Positions 1 through 7,863 of a stretch of 64,000 bases of DNA are shown piece by piece (the first letter of the stretch is position 1; each line of letters starts with the position of its first letter). This DNA comes from Kitasatospora sp. CB01950 (lineage in GTDB: Bacteria > Actinomycetota > Actinomycetes > Streptomycetales > Streptomycetaceae). The DNA lies in contig NZ_LISX01000023.1 of the NCBI RefSeq assembly GCF_001905465.1, positions 1 through 64,000 of the forward strand. The letters run 5' to 3'. A program made the position numbers and the translations under genes. The notes beneath the pieces are model-generated. The model was given only the letters and a program-made list of their open reading frames with translations. It did not search any database and was not told the origin of the DNA.

Positions 1-112
1 AACGATCCTCAAGCTCACGGCCACCTAGTCCTTTCACGCCTCACGCCGGAGGGAACTCAGTACCCCCACTAGACCACACTCCGTGCCACAGATCCACTCT
101 TCGGTGAAGTGA

Positions 113-133
113 GAGGGGACTCAGTGTCCCCTC
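113..133 (-). terminator. Hairpin after the first membrane-protein gene
   Basis: A perfect 8-bp stem (GAGGGGAC / GTCCCCTC) with a 5-base loop lies just past the stop codon at 149 of the minus-strand gene. There is no T-run, which is usual for actinobacterial terminators. A near-repeat of GGAGGGAACTCAG flanks it at 48-60 and 134-146. Confidence 0.5.
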
Positions 134-148
134 GGAGGGAACTGAGTG

Positions 149-628
149 TCAGGCGGCCGGGGTGGGGTGGAGGGTGGAGGCCCAGTGCAGGGAGTACCAG
201 GAGAGGGCGGCGAGCAGGGCGGCGCTGGGGAGCTCGGCGACGTAGGCGAATATCTCGGCGGTGCGGAAAGCGCTTCCCCGGTGGGCGGACCAGAGGTCGA
301 AGAAGGCGTCCATGGCCAGCAGGACGGCGGTCGCGGAGGCGATCGGGCTGGTGGCGCGGTGGCGGCGGCGGACCAGCGAAGCCAGGGCGAGCAGCGCGGC
401 GAACTCGATCAGGTCGAGCCAGACCCAGGAGTTGGAGAGGTTGCGGGCGCCGAAGTGGCCCCGGACGTTCAGCGCCAGGTCGACGATCCACGGCAGCAGC
501 AGCACGGCGGCGACCCGGAGCACGATCGGCAGCCGGCGCAGCACGGCGTCCTCGTGGTTGGCCAGGGCCTTGCGGATTGCGAGCACGCCGTGATCATAGG
601 GCTGGCGGTTCGTCAGGCCGGTGGACAA
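149..628 (-). CDS. Four-helix integral membrane protein, unknown function
   Basis: The 159-residue product has about four hydrophobic stretches (near residues 31-52, 68-85, 97-112 and 128-148), so it is predicted to sit in the cytoplasmic membrane. I see no catalytic motif and do not recognise the family. The segment before the first helix is basic, which favours a cytoplasmic N-terminus. The start used is a TTG without a clear ribosome-binding site; an in-frame GTG at 586 is an alternative that would remove 14 residues. It lies 73 bases downstream of the oxidoreductase-methyltransferase gene in the same orientation and may share its transcript. A hairpin follows the stop codon. Confidence 0.6.
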   Translation of the reverse strand: MSTGLTNRQPYDHGVLAIRKALANHEDAVLRRLPIVLRVAAVLLLPWIVDLALNVRGHFGARNLSNSWVWLDLIEFAALLALASLVRRRHRATSPIASATAVLLAMDAFFDLWSAHRGSAFRTAEIFAYVAELPSAALLAALSWYSLHWASTLHPTPAA

Positions 629-701
629 ATTGCGGCCGCCCGCGTACGCGTGCGCGCGCGGGCGGCCGAACAGGAAATGGGGGCCTCGGGGGGCCGGTGG
701 G

Positions 702-2408
702 TCAGGGCTTGCGGAGCAGGCGGACCGTGGAGTCGCGGTGCGGGCGGGCGTCGGGGTCGGTGACGGGGTGGCCGGGGTGGTCGTGGCGCGGGTGCTCCTC
801 GGCGCGCTCGATCGTCCAGGCGCCCGGGGCCAGGTGCAGGGAGTCGAGCACCTCGGCGGGGGTGGGGAACTTCATCTCGGGGTGGTGGTGCTCGTGGTTC
901 TCCCCGTGCCCGTGTCCGTGCTGGTGTCCGTGCTGGTGGCCGTGCTGGTGGCCGTGGTCGTGGTCGTGCTGGTGGTCCTGTTCGGGGCGGTCCTTGGGGC
1001 GGGCGGGGGCGACGGCGTGGCTGACGATCAGCAGGGTGCCGCCGGGGGCGACCGCGGCGGCGGCGCTGCGGAGCACCCGTTCGCGCGGGAACTCGGCGGG
1101 GGAGTGCAGGAACTGGGCGGAGACCAGGTCGTAGGAGCCGGTCGGGAACGCGTGGGCCAGGTCCGTGCGCTGCCAGCTGATCCGGTCGGCGACGCCTTCC
1201 ACCGCGGCGCGGGCGGCGGCGCGGTCGAGGGCGACCTGCGAGATGTCGACGGCGGTGACCTGCCAGCCCTGCTGGGCCAGCCAGATGGCGTCGCCGCCCT
1301 CGCCGCAGCCGAGGTCGAGGGCGTGGCCGGGGGCGAGGTCGGCGACCTCGCGGGTCAGCGAGGCGTTGGGCCGGCCGCTCCAGATCTGCTCGCTCTCGCC
1401 GTACCGGTTCTCCCAGAACTCGACGGCCTCGACGGCGAGTCGGGTCTCCTCGGCGATCAGGTCGGCGTTGATCGCGATGGCGGCCCGCAGGCCGTCGGCG
1501 GCGGCGACGGCGACCTGCGCCATCGGGTCGGTGAGGTTGCCGACCGCCCACACGCCCGGGGTTTCGGTGGCACCCGCCGGGCCGGTGGTGGCGAGGTGTT
1601 CGCCCACCCGCACGCCGCCGCGGACCAGGTCGGTGACGGCCAGCCCGAGGCCGTCCAGGAACGGGGCCCGCACGGTCGGCGCGCCGGCCACGGAGAGCGC
1701 GTCGCAGTCGACCACGGTGTCGTCGGCGAGCCGGACTCCGGTGAGGTCGCCGCCGTCTTTCCCGAGCACGGCCGCGACCTCGCCGGTGCGGACGGCGATG
1801 CCGCGGGCGGCGAGTTCGCGGCGCTGCTGCTCGTCGAACGGGCCGGCGGTGTGGGCGAGCAGGGTGACGTCGGAGGTCCACTGGCGCCACAGCAGCGCCT
1901 GGTGGAGGGCGACGGCGGGGTCGGTGGCGAGCACCGCGATCCGGCGGTCGCGGACCTCCCAACCGTGGCAGTACGGGCAGTGCAGCACCTGGTGGCCCCA
2001 GCGTTCGGCGAGGCCGGGGAGCTCGGGCAGCACGTCGACGGTGCCGGTGGCCAGCAGCACCCGGCGGGCGTGCACGACGCTGCCGTCGGACAGTTCGGCA
2101 CGGAACGCGCCGTCCGGTTCGCGAGTGATGCCGCGCACCTCGGCGTCGTGGAACTCGCCGCCGTACGAGGCGACTTCGGACCGGCCCTGGGTGACGAGCT
2201 TGGCGGGCGGCAGGCCTTCGAGGCCGAGCAGGCCGTGGATGCCCTCGGCGGGCGCGTTGCGCGGCCGGCCGGCGTCGACGACCAGGACCGAGCGGCGGGC
2301 CCGGGCCAGGACCAGGGCGCCGCTCAGTCCGGCGGCGCCGCCGCCGACGACCAGGACGTCGTGGTGCCGGGCGGGGTGCGGGTGCGAATCACGGTGTGTG
2401 GCGGTCAT
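702..2408 (-). CDS. Bifunctional thioredoxin-reductase-like flavoprotein / class I SAM methyltransferase
   Basis: This 568-residue protein fuses two enzymes. Residues 15-315 are a pyridine nucleotide-disulfide oxidoreductase of the thioredoxin-reductase type, with an FAD-binding GGGAAG at 22-27, a redox CPYC pair at 144-147 and the second FAD motif near GVWAVGNLTDP (285-295). Residues 325-568 are a class I methyltransferase with SAM motif LDLGCGEGGDA at 364-374. Inside the methyltransferase half lies a histidine-rich tract (479-510; about 17 His, mostly alternating with Gln, Asp or Gly) that could bind metal. The ATG at 2406-2408 was chosen because the Rossmann motif follows directly. The fusion is a known actinobacterial arrangement; the substrates are not. 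It is divergent from an XRE-cupin regulator, which is the likely controller. Confidence 0.9.
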   Translation of the reverse strand: MTATHRDSHPHPARHHDVLVVGGGAAGLSGALVLARARRSVLVVDAGRPRNAPAEGIHGLLGLEGLPPAKLVTQGRSEVASYGGEFHDAEVRGITREPDGAFRAELSDGSVVHARRVLLATGTVDVLPELPGLAERWGHQVLHCPYCHGWEVRDRRIAVLATDPAVALHQALLWRQWTSDVTLLAHTAGPFDEQQRRELAARGIAVRTGEVAAVLGKDGGDLTGVRLADDTVVDCDALSVAGAPTVRAPFLDGLGLAVTDLVRGGVRVGEHLATTGPAGATETPGVWAVGNLTDPMAQVAVAAADGLRAAIAINADLIAEETRLAVEAVEFWENRYGESEQIWSGRPNASLTREVADLAPGHALDLGCGEGGDAIWLAQQGWQVTAVDISQVALDRAAARAAVEGVADRISWQRTDLAHAFPTGSYDLVSAQFLHSPAEFPRERVLRSAAAAVAPGGTLLIVSHAVAPARPKDRPEQDHQHDHDHGHQHGHQHGHQHGHGHGENHEHHHPEMKFPTPAEVLDSLHLAPGAWTIERAEEHPRHDHPGHPVTDPDARPHRDSTVRLLRKP

Positions 2409-2520
2409 GGCTCGATGGTGCGCAGCCCCTCGCCGGATTGACAAACAATGTTGCTGAGGTGGCAAATGGAAAGGGCCCGATCGGGCACGCAGGGCTGTCG
2501 ACGGCCGTCGAGGGTTGTTG

Positions 2521-2564
2521 AGAGCCGGCGAGGGCCGGCGAGGGCCGGCGAGGGCCGGCGAGGG
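2521..2564. repeat. 10-bp tandem repeat in a divergent promoter region
   Basis: The unit CCGGCGAGGG is repeated about four times without interruption in the 190-bp gap between the flavoprotein-methyltransferase gene and the XRE-cupin regulator. A 10-bp period places each copy on nearly the same face of the helix, as expected for cooperative repressor binding, although simple slippage could also produce it. It is not coding if the GTG at 2599 is the regulator start. Confidence 0.7.
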
Positions 2565-2598
2565 AAGTCGTCGGAAGTCGAGCGGGAGGAGTGGCACG

Positions 2599-3207
2599 GT
2601 GGGCGCGGAGGACGAGGACTTCGAGGTGGTGCTGACCGCGGTCGGCCCGCGGCTGCGGGCGATCCGCCAGCAGCGCGGCACCACGCTCGCGCAGCTCAGC
2701 GAGGAGACCGGCATTTCGGTGAGCACGCTCTCGCGCCTGGAGTCGGGCGGCCGTCGGCCCACCCTGGAGCTGCTGCTGCCGCTGGCCCGGGCGCACGGGG
2801 TGGCGTTGGACGAGCTGGTGGACGCCCCGGCGACGGGCGATCCCCGGGTGCGGCTGCGCCCGTTCGTCCGGCACGGCTGGACGTACTTGCCGTTGGCCCG
2901 CAACCTCGGCGGGATGCAGGCGTACAAGATGATCGTCCCGCCGGGGGCGCGGGAGGACGCCGAACAGCGCACCCACGAGGGGTACGAGTGGCTGTACGTG
3001 CTGTCGGGGCAGCTGCGGCTGCGGCTCGGCGAGCACGACGTGGTGCTGAAGGCGGGCGAGGCGGCCGAGTTCGACACCCGGACGCCGCACGTGTTCACCA
3101 ACGCCGGCTCGACGCCGGTGGAGTTCCTGAGCCTGTTCGGCCCGCAGGGTGAGCGGGTGCACGTGCGGGCGCGGACCGCCAACCGCCGTGCGGACCATGA
3201 GGAGTGA
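2599..3207 (+). CDS. XRE-family transcriptional regulator with cupin sensor domain
   Basis: The 202-residue protein has an N-terminal XRE helix-turn-helix (about residues 10-70; ISVSTLSRLESGGRRP is the recognition region) and a C-terminal cupin domain (about 110-190; EGYEWLYVLSGQLRLRLG and HVFTNAGSTPVEFLSLF). Such proteins repress or activate a neighbouring gene in response to a small ligand held in the cupin barrel. The GTG at 2599 is preceded by GGGAGGAG with good spacing; an upstream extension would be encoded by the tandem repeat and is unlikely. It is divergent from the flavoprotein-methyltransferase gene, its probable target. A strong hairpin follows the gene. Confidence 0.92.
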   Translation: MGAEDEDFEVVLTAVGPRLRAIRQQRGTTLAQLSEETGISVSTLSRLESGGRRPTLELLLPLARAHGVALDELVDAPATGDPRVRLRPFVRHGWTYLPLARNLGGMQAYKMIVPPGAREDAEQRTHEGYEWLYVLSGQLRLRLGEHDVVLKAGEAAEFDTRTPHVFTNAGSTPVEFLSLFGPQGERVHVRARTANRRADHEE

Positions 3208-3224
3208 CGGTCCGTCAGAGTGGA

Positions 3225-3252
3225 GCGCCGCGCCCCGGGGAGGGCGCGGCGC
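3225..3252. terminator. Bidirectional hairpin between convergent genes
   Basis: An 11-bp perfect GC stem (GCGCCGCGCCC / GGGCGCGGCGC) with a 6-base loop lies between the stop of the XRE-cupin gene (3207) and the stop of the converging secreted-protein gene (3274). Its symmetry suits termination from both sides. Confidence 0.75.
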
Positions 3253-3273
3253 CGAAGTGCCGGAGGCGGAGCG

Positions 3274-3960
3274 TCAGTTGACCAGGACGGTGCCGCCGTT
3301 GCCGGGGGCGGAGTCGATGACCGGGCCGTAGGACGCCGAGAAGTTGATGCTCGGGAAGCAGATGCTCGGGCCGGTGAACTTGGTCAGGGGCTGGTTGACC
3401 AGGTTGATCTGCGGCGGGACGTTGGTGGCGTTGCCCTGCAGGCTGGCCGAGGTGGCGCGGAAGACGCAAGTGGCGGTGCCGGCCAGGGTCTTGAGGACGG
3501 CGGTGGCCTGGATCTGGGTGCCCGAGGCGATCGGGGAGAGCGAGACCGGGTAGCCGGGGGCGTCGGAGATGCTCAGGGTGTAGGGCAGGGTGTCCATCGT
3601 CAGGCTGTTCACGCCGGTGACGCCGACCACGTTGGAGGTGCAGCCGCTGAAGGTCAGGCCGGTGACCGGGCCGGAGGCGGTGTCGGTGGTGGTGGGGGTG
3701 ACGGTCGGGTTGACGCCGACGCTGCCGCTGATGTGGGAGACGGTGCACTTGACGCCGGTGGTGGTGCCCGGGTTGTACATGGTGGCCAGGGTGCCGGTGA
3801 CCAGGTCCGCGGAGAGCGCGTCGCCGACGTTCACGGCGACACCGATGTTGGTGTAGAGGACGGGCCCGGCGACGGTGGCGTTGGCGGTGCCGGTCTGGAG
3901 GGCGACCAGGGCGGCGGTGGCGGCCAGGGCAGCGGCGCCGGCGAAGAGGCGGTTGCGCAT
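3274..3960 (-). CDS. Secreted protein, unknown function
   Basis: The 228-residue product starts with a clear signal peptide (basic RNR, a hydrophobic core, cleavage near ANA-TV at residue 28). The mature part is Thr/Ser/Val-rich, predicted to be all beta, and has four cysteines that could form two disulfides. No enzyme motif is visible and I do not recognise a named family. The ATG at 3958-3960 follows an AAGGAACC ribosome site. It shares overall style (signal peptide, about four Cys, small polar residues) with the protein encoded at 4251-5225 and lies near the DUF6230/DUF6114 pair, so a shared cell-surface role is plausible but unproven. Confidence 0.8.
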   Translation of the reverse strand: MRNRLFAGAAALAATAALVALQTGTANATVAGPVLYTNIGVAVNVGDALSADLVTGTLATMYNPGTTTGVKCTVSHISGSVGVNPTVTPTTTDTASGPVTGLTFSGCTSNVVGVTGVNSLTMDTLPYTLSISDAPGYPVSLSPIASGTQIQATAVLKTLAGTATCVFRATSASLQGNATNVPPQINLVNQPLTKFTGPSICFPSINFSASYGPVIDSAPGNGGTVLVN

Positions 3961-4094
3961 GAGGGTTCCTTCCGGGGGGTGGGGCATCCGGTGGGTGGGG
4001 TCGGCCCCGGCGCGGTGGCCGGGGCGCGGCTCCGGCGGTGCGGAGCGCGTGCCCGCCCGCGGCGGGGCGGGCACGGGTCGGTGGGGGAACGGCC

Positions 4095-4258
4095 GAGTCG
4101 GTGCGGACGGAGACCGTGCAGGCCGAGTCGGTGCGGGCACGGTCCGTGCGGGCCGGGCCGGCGCGGGCCGACTCGGCGTGGGCGCGGCCAGTGCGGGCCG
4201 AGTCGGTGCGGGTGCGACGGTCGGCGCGGACCGGGTCAGTGCAGGCCGGGTCAGTGCG
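4095..4258. repeat. Degenerate 15-bp tandem repeat spanning a stop codon
   Basis: About ten copies of a 15-bp unit close to GAGTCGGTGCGGGCC run from 4095 to 4258, with one 18-bp copy at 4215-4232. The last copies contain the stop codon of the minus-strand gene (TCA at 4251-4253) and an in-frame duplicate of it at 4236-4238. The rest of the gap (3961-4094) shows no gene; it contains the ribosome site and presumably the promoter of the gene starting at 3960. Confidence 0.8.
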
Positions 4259-5225
4259 CGGCGCTGGCGGCCATCGCGGCCGTCAGGTCGGAGATGCTCT
4301 CGTCCAGCACGAAGCTGGCGTTGGTCTGCGCGAAGCTCACCGAGTTCTTGCCGGGCGTGGCGGGCAGGTTCATGGTCCAGTTGATGATCTGGTTGAGCGA
4401 GCCGAGCAGGCCGCAGCCGTTGGCGCCGGGCACCGCGAAGGTGTTGTCGACCAGGTTCGCGTTGTTCTCCGAAATCACCAGCGAGTTGTGGCCGTTGGGG
4501 TCCATCGTGAAGTCGATGGCGCCCGGGTCGCCGGTCATCGGGGCGGTCGGCGCGGGCGGGGCGGTGGTGCCGGTGGTGGGCTTGAGCACCAGCGGCGCGG
4601 AGTTCGAGCCGACGTAGCAGTCCGGGCCGAACAGCGCGTTGAACAGGTGCAGCTTGATCGGCAGTTGGAAGACCGGGTACGGCTCGCCGGTCGCCATCGG
4701 GGTGAACTTGGCGACCGGGCCCGCCTGTTCGACCTGCGCGAAGACACTGGTGATGCCCGGCAGGAAGTTCTGGATGCCCGGGATGGTGATCTCCACCATC
4801 GGCGCGCTCATCAGCGGCGCGTTGGTCGGCGGCACCACGTTGTACTGGTTGGCGGTGGTGCCGTCCGGGAAGGTCACCGAGGGCGCGGACTTGTCCCAGT
4901 AGAAGCCGAACTGGAGCTTGATCGGCGAGTTGAAGGGCACCACCGTGCTGCCCAGGGTGAACTTCCCGCCGTTGGTGATCGACACCAGACAGCCGACCTG
5001 GAGGTTCGCCGAATTCGTCATGGCGGGCGCGCTGAGCGGGCAGTTGCCCATGCCGGTGTAGGGCGCGCCCGGCGTCGCGGCGGAGGCCGGAACGGTGCCG
5101 GCCAGCAGCGCGGCGCTGGCCAGCGCGGCCGGAACGGCGAGGCGGCCGAGCAGTCGCCGGGAGCCGCGGCGGGCGGCCGGGCTCTCGGAGCTGCTGGCGG
5201 AGTGGTCCGGCTGGGTACGGCGCAT
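4251..5225 (-). CDS. Secreted protein, possible Tat substrate, unknown function
   Basis: The 324-residue product has an arginine-rich N-terminus followed by a hydrophobic core and an AxA cleavage site (near residue 48). SRRLLGR resembles a twin-arginine motif, so Tat export is possible. The mature part has four cysteines, is rich in Asn, Pro and Thr and has no recognised domain; the conserved-looking features are an N-terminal Cys-Pro-Leu region and a repeated FNSPIKLQFG / FQLPIKLHLF pattern. The ATG at 5223-5225 is chosen because GTGAGGAG lies about 10 bases upstream; a GTG at 5243 would absorb that site. It is divergent from the DUF6230-DUF6114 operon across a 553-bp gap. Confidence 0.8.
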   Translation of the reverse strand: MRRTQPDHSASSSESPAARRGSRRLLGRLAVPAALASAALLAGTVPASAATPGAPYTGMGNCPLSAPAMTNSANLQVGCLVSITNGGKFTLGSTVVPFNSPIKLQFGFYWDKSAPSVTFPDGTTANQYNVVPPTNAPLMSAPMVEITIPGIQNFLPGITSVFAQVEQAGPVAKFTPMATGEPYPVFQLPIKLHLFNALFGPDCYVGSNSAPLVLKPTTGTTAPPAPTAPMTGDPGAIDFTMDPNGHNSLVISENNANLVDNTFAVPGANGCGLLGSLNQIINWTMNLPATPGKNSVSFAQTNASFVLDESISDLTAAMAASAAH

Positions 5226-5778
5226 GGTGGGGGGACTCCTCACGGCAGGGGGGACGGGGGTGGCGAGTCCGTGCTGGACGCGCCGACGGCGGTGCGGGGT
5301 GCGGGAGTTCGGCGAGCGGGCGGTTCGCTCGACGCCACGAGCGGCCGGCCCGAAGGCGCACGATTGCCACCGGGCCGCCCGAGGTCGCGGGGGCGCCGAC
5401 AGAGAGAGCGGAAAGGAACCCGGGGCTGCGCCGTGACGGCGCGGGGGTTACCGCCGGGTACATCGCCAAGTTTCTATGGGGGCCGGACGGCAACGTCAAG
5501 AAGATGTGCGGAAGTTGGCAGCCCGGTGAGTGGAGTTCGAGTGCTGCCACGCCCCAATAGTCAATCCAGTCACAGTAGTTGACTGGTGTTCAGATGTGTG
5601 GGGGCGGTGCGCGAAGTATTGACCCGCCATGTACCCCGGGGTAACTTCCAGACAGCTCGAAGGTGTGAGAAAGATCGTCAACTTCGGTACTGAGAACGAT
5701 CGTTGACGCTTTCGTCCACGCCAGGACCAGTGCACCGGCGAGTTGCGCATCCCCCACTCGAACCCTCTGGAGCTGCAC
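5226..5778. other. Long divergent intergenic region
   Basis: This 553-bp stretch separates the secreted-protein gene at 4251-5225 from the DUF6230 gene. I find no credible coding frame. Besides the promoter-like sequence at 5619-5647, there is an inverted repeat of CGTCAAC / GTTGACG around 5675-5708 and a palindrome AACGATCGTT inside it. The length and these elements suggest regulated expression of at least the DUF6230 transcript. Confidence 0.5.
5619..5647 (+). promoter_or_regulatory. Predicted sigma-70-type promoter for the DUF6230-DUF6114 operon
   Basis: TTGACC at 5619-5624 and TAACTT at 5642-5647 are separated by exactly 17 bp and match the principal sigma factor consensus (TTGACN, TANNNT). 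A perfect 12-bp palindrome TACCCCGGGGTA at 5632-5643 overlaps the spacer and the start of the -10, where a repressor could act. Initiation here would leave a leader of roughly 125 nt before the ATG at 5779. Confidence 0.55.
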
Positions 5779-6408
5779 ATGCCCCACCCCGCAGAACTAC
5801 CCGCCGCCACCCCTGCCGGGCGCGGCCGGGTCCGGCTGCGCCGCGCCGCACTGATGGCGATACCCGCCTGCGTGACCGCCGGCGTCCTGGTGACCCTGAC
5901 CGCGCAGAACGTCCTCGCCAACCAGTTCGCGATCTCCGGCATGGCCTTCGAGGTCACCGCCGACCGCATGCACGGCACGGGGGTCGAGCAGTTCGGCGTC
6001 CTGGACAACATGATCGAGAACAGCCCGAACGCCGGCGACACCGGCGGCCAGCTGTTCCTGATCCAGACCGCCGTGAAGTCGGCCGACCTGACCAAGCTCT
6101 GTCAGAGCGTCAACCTGGGCGGCATCAACCTGCTGATCACGGCCGGCGACAAGGGCAGCCCCGTCCACGCCGAGAACCTCACCACCGACTCCGACCTGAT
6201 GAGCGGCGAGGCCGTGTTCACGGGCCTGGAGGTCGGCCGCGACGCCAGCACCTTCGACAAGGGCCCGGTCCAGGGCCCCCCCGGAATGTTCGGCCAGCAG
6301 GGCGACGAGGTGACCGTCGACAACTTCCGCCAGCGGAACTACGCCACCACCGCCGGGCTCTTCAAGCTGCCCAACATGCACCTCAGCTTCAGCACCGATG
6401 GCTGCTGA
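5779..6408 (+). CDS. DUF6230 family membrane-anchored or exported protein
   Basis: The 209-residue product has a basic N-terminal stretch (RGRVRLRRAAL) and one hydrophobic helix (about residues 25-45), followed by a soluble domain of about 160 residues with Asn-rich turns and two cysteines (Cys near 99 and at the C-terminus). This is the actinobacterial DUF6230 family, which occurs next to DUF6114; its function is not established. The ATG at 5779 has GGAG six bases upstream; an upstream in-frame TTG at 5743 is less likely. The 3' end overlaps the DUF6114 start by 11 bases, indicating translational coupling and probably a joint complex at the membrane. Confidence 0.85.
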   Translation: MPHPAELPAATPAGRGRVRLRRAALMAIPACVTAGVLVTLTAQNVLANQFAISGMAFEVTADRMHGTGVEQFGVLDNMIENSPNAGDTGGQLFLIQTAVKSADLTKLCQSVNLGGINLLITAGDKGSPVHAENLTTDSDLMSGEAVFTGLEVGRDASTFDKGPVQGPPGMFGQQGDEVTVDNFRQRNYATTAGLFKLPNMHLSFSTDGC

Positions 6409-6901
6409 GTTCGACTCGGCACCGGACCGGGCGGCTGAGCACACCGCGGCCGCCCGGCCTGCCGGTCCCGAGCACCCCGTCGCGGACGCCCCTCCGGCCC
6501 CCGTCACCCGCACCGGATTCGCCGGCTGGCGCGACCGCCGGCCCTTCTGGGGCGGCCTGCTGGTCACCCTCGCCGGCGCCGAAATCCTGTTCACCGAGAA
6601 AGCCCCGATGCACATGGTCATTCGCATCGGCCTCCTCGGTCTGGGCGGCTACATCGTCCCGATGCTGATGGTGCTCTGCGGACTCCTGCTCATCTTCCAC
6701 CCCGTTCAGCGGGTCTTCTACTCCCTGGTTGCCGTCCTCGCCACCCTCGGCAGCTGGATCACCTCCAACATCGGCGGGTTCTTCATCGGCTTGCTGCTCG
6801 GCCTGGTCGGCAGCACTTTGGCCTTCGGCTGGCTCCCCGACCAACCCCTGAGCAAGCGCAAGGCGCGCCGCCACGCCGAACGCGAAGCGACCCCGGCCTG
6901 A
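6398..6901 (+). CDS. DUF6114 family integral membrane protein
   Basis: The 167-residue product has a disordered Ala/Pro-rich N-terminus (about 1-45), then about four hydrophobic helices (near 51-66, 75-100, 103-120 and 123-143) and a basic tail, predicted to lie in the cytoplasmic membrane. It matches DUF6114, the usual partner of DUF6230 in streptomycetes; no activity is known. It overlaps the upstream gene by 11 bases, so the two should be made together. Two strong hairpins follow the stop codon. Confidence 0.88.
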   Translation: MAAEFDSAPDRAAEHTAAARPAGPEHPVADAPPAPVTRTGFAGWRDRRPFWGGLLVTLAGAEILFTEKAPMHMVIRIGLLGLGGYIVPMLMVLCGLLLIFHPVQRVFYSLVAVLATLGSWITSNIGGFFIGLLLGLVGSTLAFGWLPDQPLSKRKARRHAEREATPA

Positions 6902-6914
6902 GACCGGGGCGGCC

Positions 6915-6943
6915 CACGGCGCAGGAGCGTGGCCTGCGCCGTG
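6915..6943 (+). terminator. Terminator hairpin after DUF6114
   Basis: A perfect 11-bp stem (CACGGCGCAGG / CCTGCGCCGTG) with a 7-base loop starts 14 bases after the DUF6114 stop codon. A second hairpin follows at once, so this looks like a double terminator insulating pxpB. Confidence 0.75.
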
Positions 6944-6951
6944 CACACCGT

Positions 6952-6988
6952 CCGCGGCCCCCGTACACCGAGCGGTCGGGGGCCGCGG
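6952..6988 (+). terminator. Second hairpin of a tandem terminator
   Basis: A perfect 11-bp stem (CCGCGGCCCCC / GGGGGCCGCGG) with a 15-base loop lies 9 bases after the first hairpin and upstream of pxpB. Confidence 0.65.
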
Positions 6989-7149
6989 GCGGTGCTCGGG
7001 CTGTCCGGGGGTCGAGGGCCAGGCTGCCCGGTGGCCGTGGCACGGACGGCACCCCGGTGTACGGCGTACGCACCGCAGTTGCCGTCCGCTTGGTAGCTTG
7101 GGCCGAGGACGGCCCGGCGGCGGCCGCGCGAACGGAACAGGACGGTCCG

Positions 7150-7863
7150 GTGCGAGTACTGCCCTGCGGGAGCGACGCCGTCCTGGTCGAGGTCGACACC
7201 GCCGAAGAGGTCCAGCACCTGCACGGTGCACTGCGCAGCGCACCACCCGCCGGCATCACCGAACTCGTCCCCGCCGCCCGCACCGTGCTGATCCGCTACG
7301 ACCCCCGGGCCACCGACCCGCAGCGCCTGCGCACCGCCCTCCGCACCCTGCCCCGGACCGCTGTCGCGGCCTCCGCCGGAGCGGGCGCGGCCGGAGCAGG
7401 CGCGGCCGTGCGGATCCCCGTGCGCTACGACGGACCCGACCTCGCCGAGGTCGCCGCCCGCACCGGACTGACCGAACGCCAGGTGGTCGAACGCCACACC
7501 GCCGCCCAGTACCGCGTCGCGTTCTGCGGCTTCGCACCCGGCTTCGCCTACCTCACCGGACTCGACCCGCGCCTGCGCCTGCCCCGCCGCACCGAACCCC
7601 GCACCCGGGTACCGGCCGGGGCCGTCGCCGTCGCCGACGAGTACACCGGCGTCTACCCCAGCCCCTCACCCGGCGGCTGGCACCTGCTCGGCACCACCGC
7701 CCTCACCCTGTGGGACCCCGCCGCCGACCCGCCCACCCGGCTCGGCCCCGGCACCGCCGTCCGCTTCGTCGAAGCCCCGGACGGAGCACCGGACGGAGCG
7801 TCGGGGGAAGCCCGGGGCGGAGCCCCGGACGATGCGCCGGACACCGACGGCGGCGCGTCATGA
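7150..7863 (+). CDS. pxpB: 5-oxoprolinase subunit B (KipI family)
   Basis: The 237-residue protein is the KipI/PxpB subunit of the ATP-dependent 5-oxoprolinase PxpABC, which opens 5-oxoproline (pyroglutamate) to glutamate. The family signature is clear in FAPGFAYLTGLD followed by the PSPSPGGWHLLGTT block. The GTG at 7150 begins the canonical N-terminus (VRVLPCGSDAVLVE). The C-terminal 30 residues are a Gly/Ala/Asp-rich low-complexity tail encoded by short repeats and are not part of the fold. The stop codon overlaps the pxpC start as ATGA. The third subunit gene, pxpA, is not adjacent. Confidence 0.95.
   Translation: MRVLPCGSDAVLVEVDTAEEVQHLHGALRSAPPAGITELVPAARTVLIRYDPRATDPQRLRTALRTLPRTAVAASAGAGAAGAGAAVRIPVRYDGPDLAEVAARTGLTERQVVERHTAAQYRVAFCGFAPGFAYLTGLDPRLRLPRRTEPRTRVPAGAVAVADEYTGVYPSPSPGGWHLLGTTALTLWDPAADPPTRLGPGTAVRFVEAPDGAPDGASGEARGGAPDDAPDTDGGAS

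Noticed and set aside
621..2441. Long open frame on the plus strand opposite the flavoprotein-methyltransferase gene
   Set aside because: It is the reverse-strand shadow of a high-G+C gene: no domain, no ribosome site, and composition dominated by Gly/Ala/Val. The minus-strand gene carries clear motifs.
4095..4258. CRISPR-like array
   Set aside because: The 15-bp units are contiguous, without spacers, degenerate, and have no cas genes nearby. The same holds for the repeats at 14879, 22675 and 24491.
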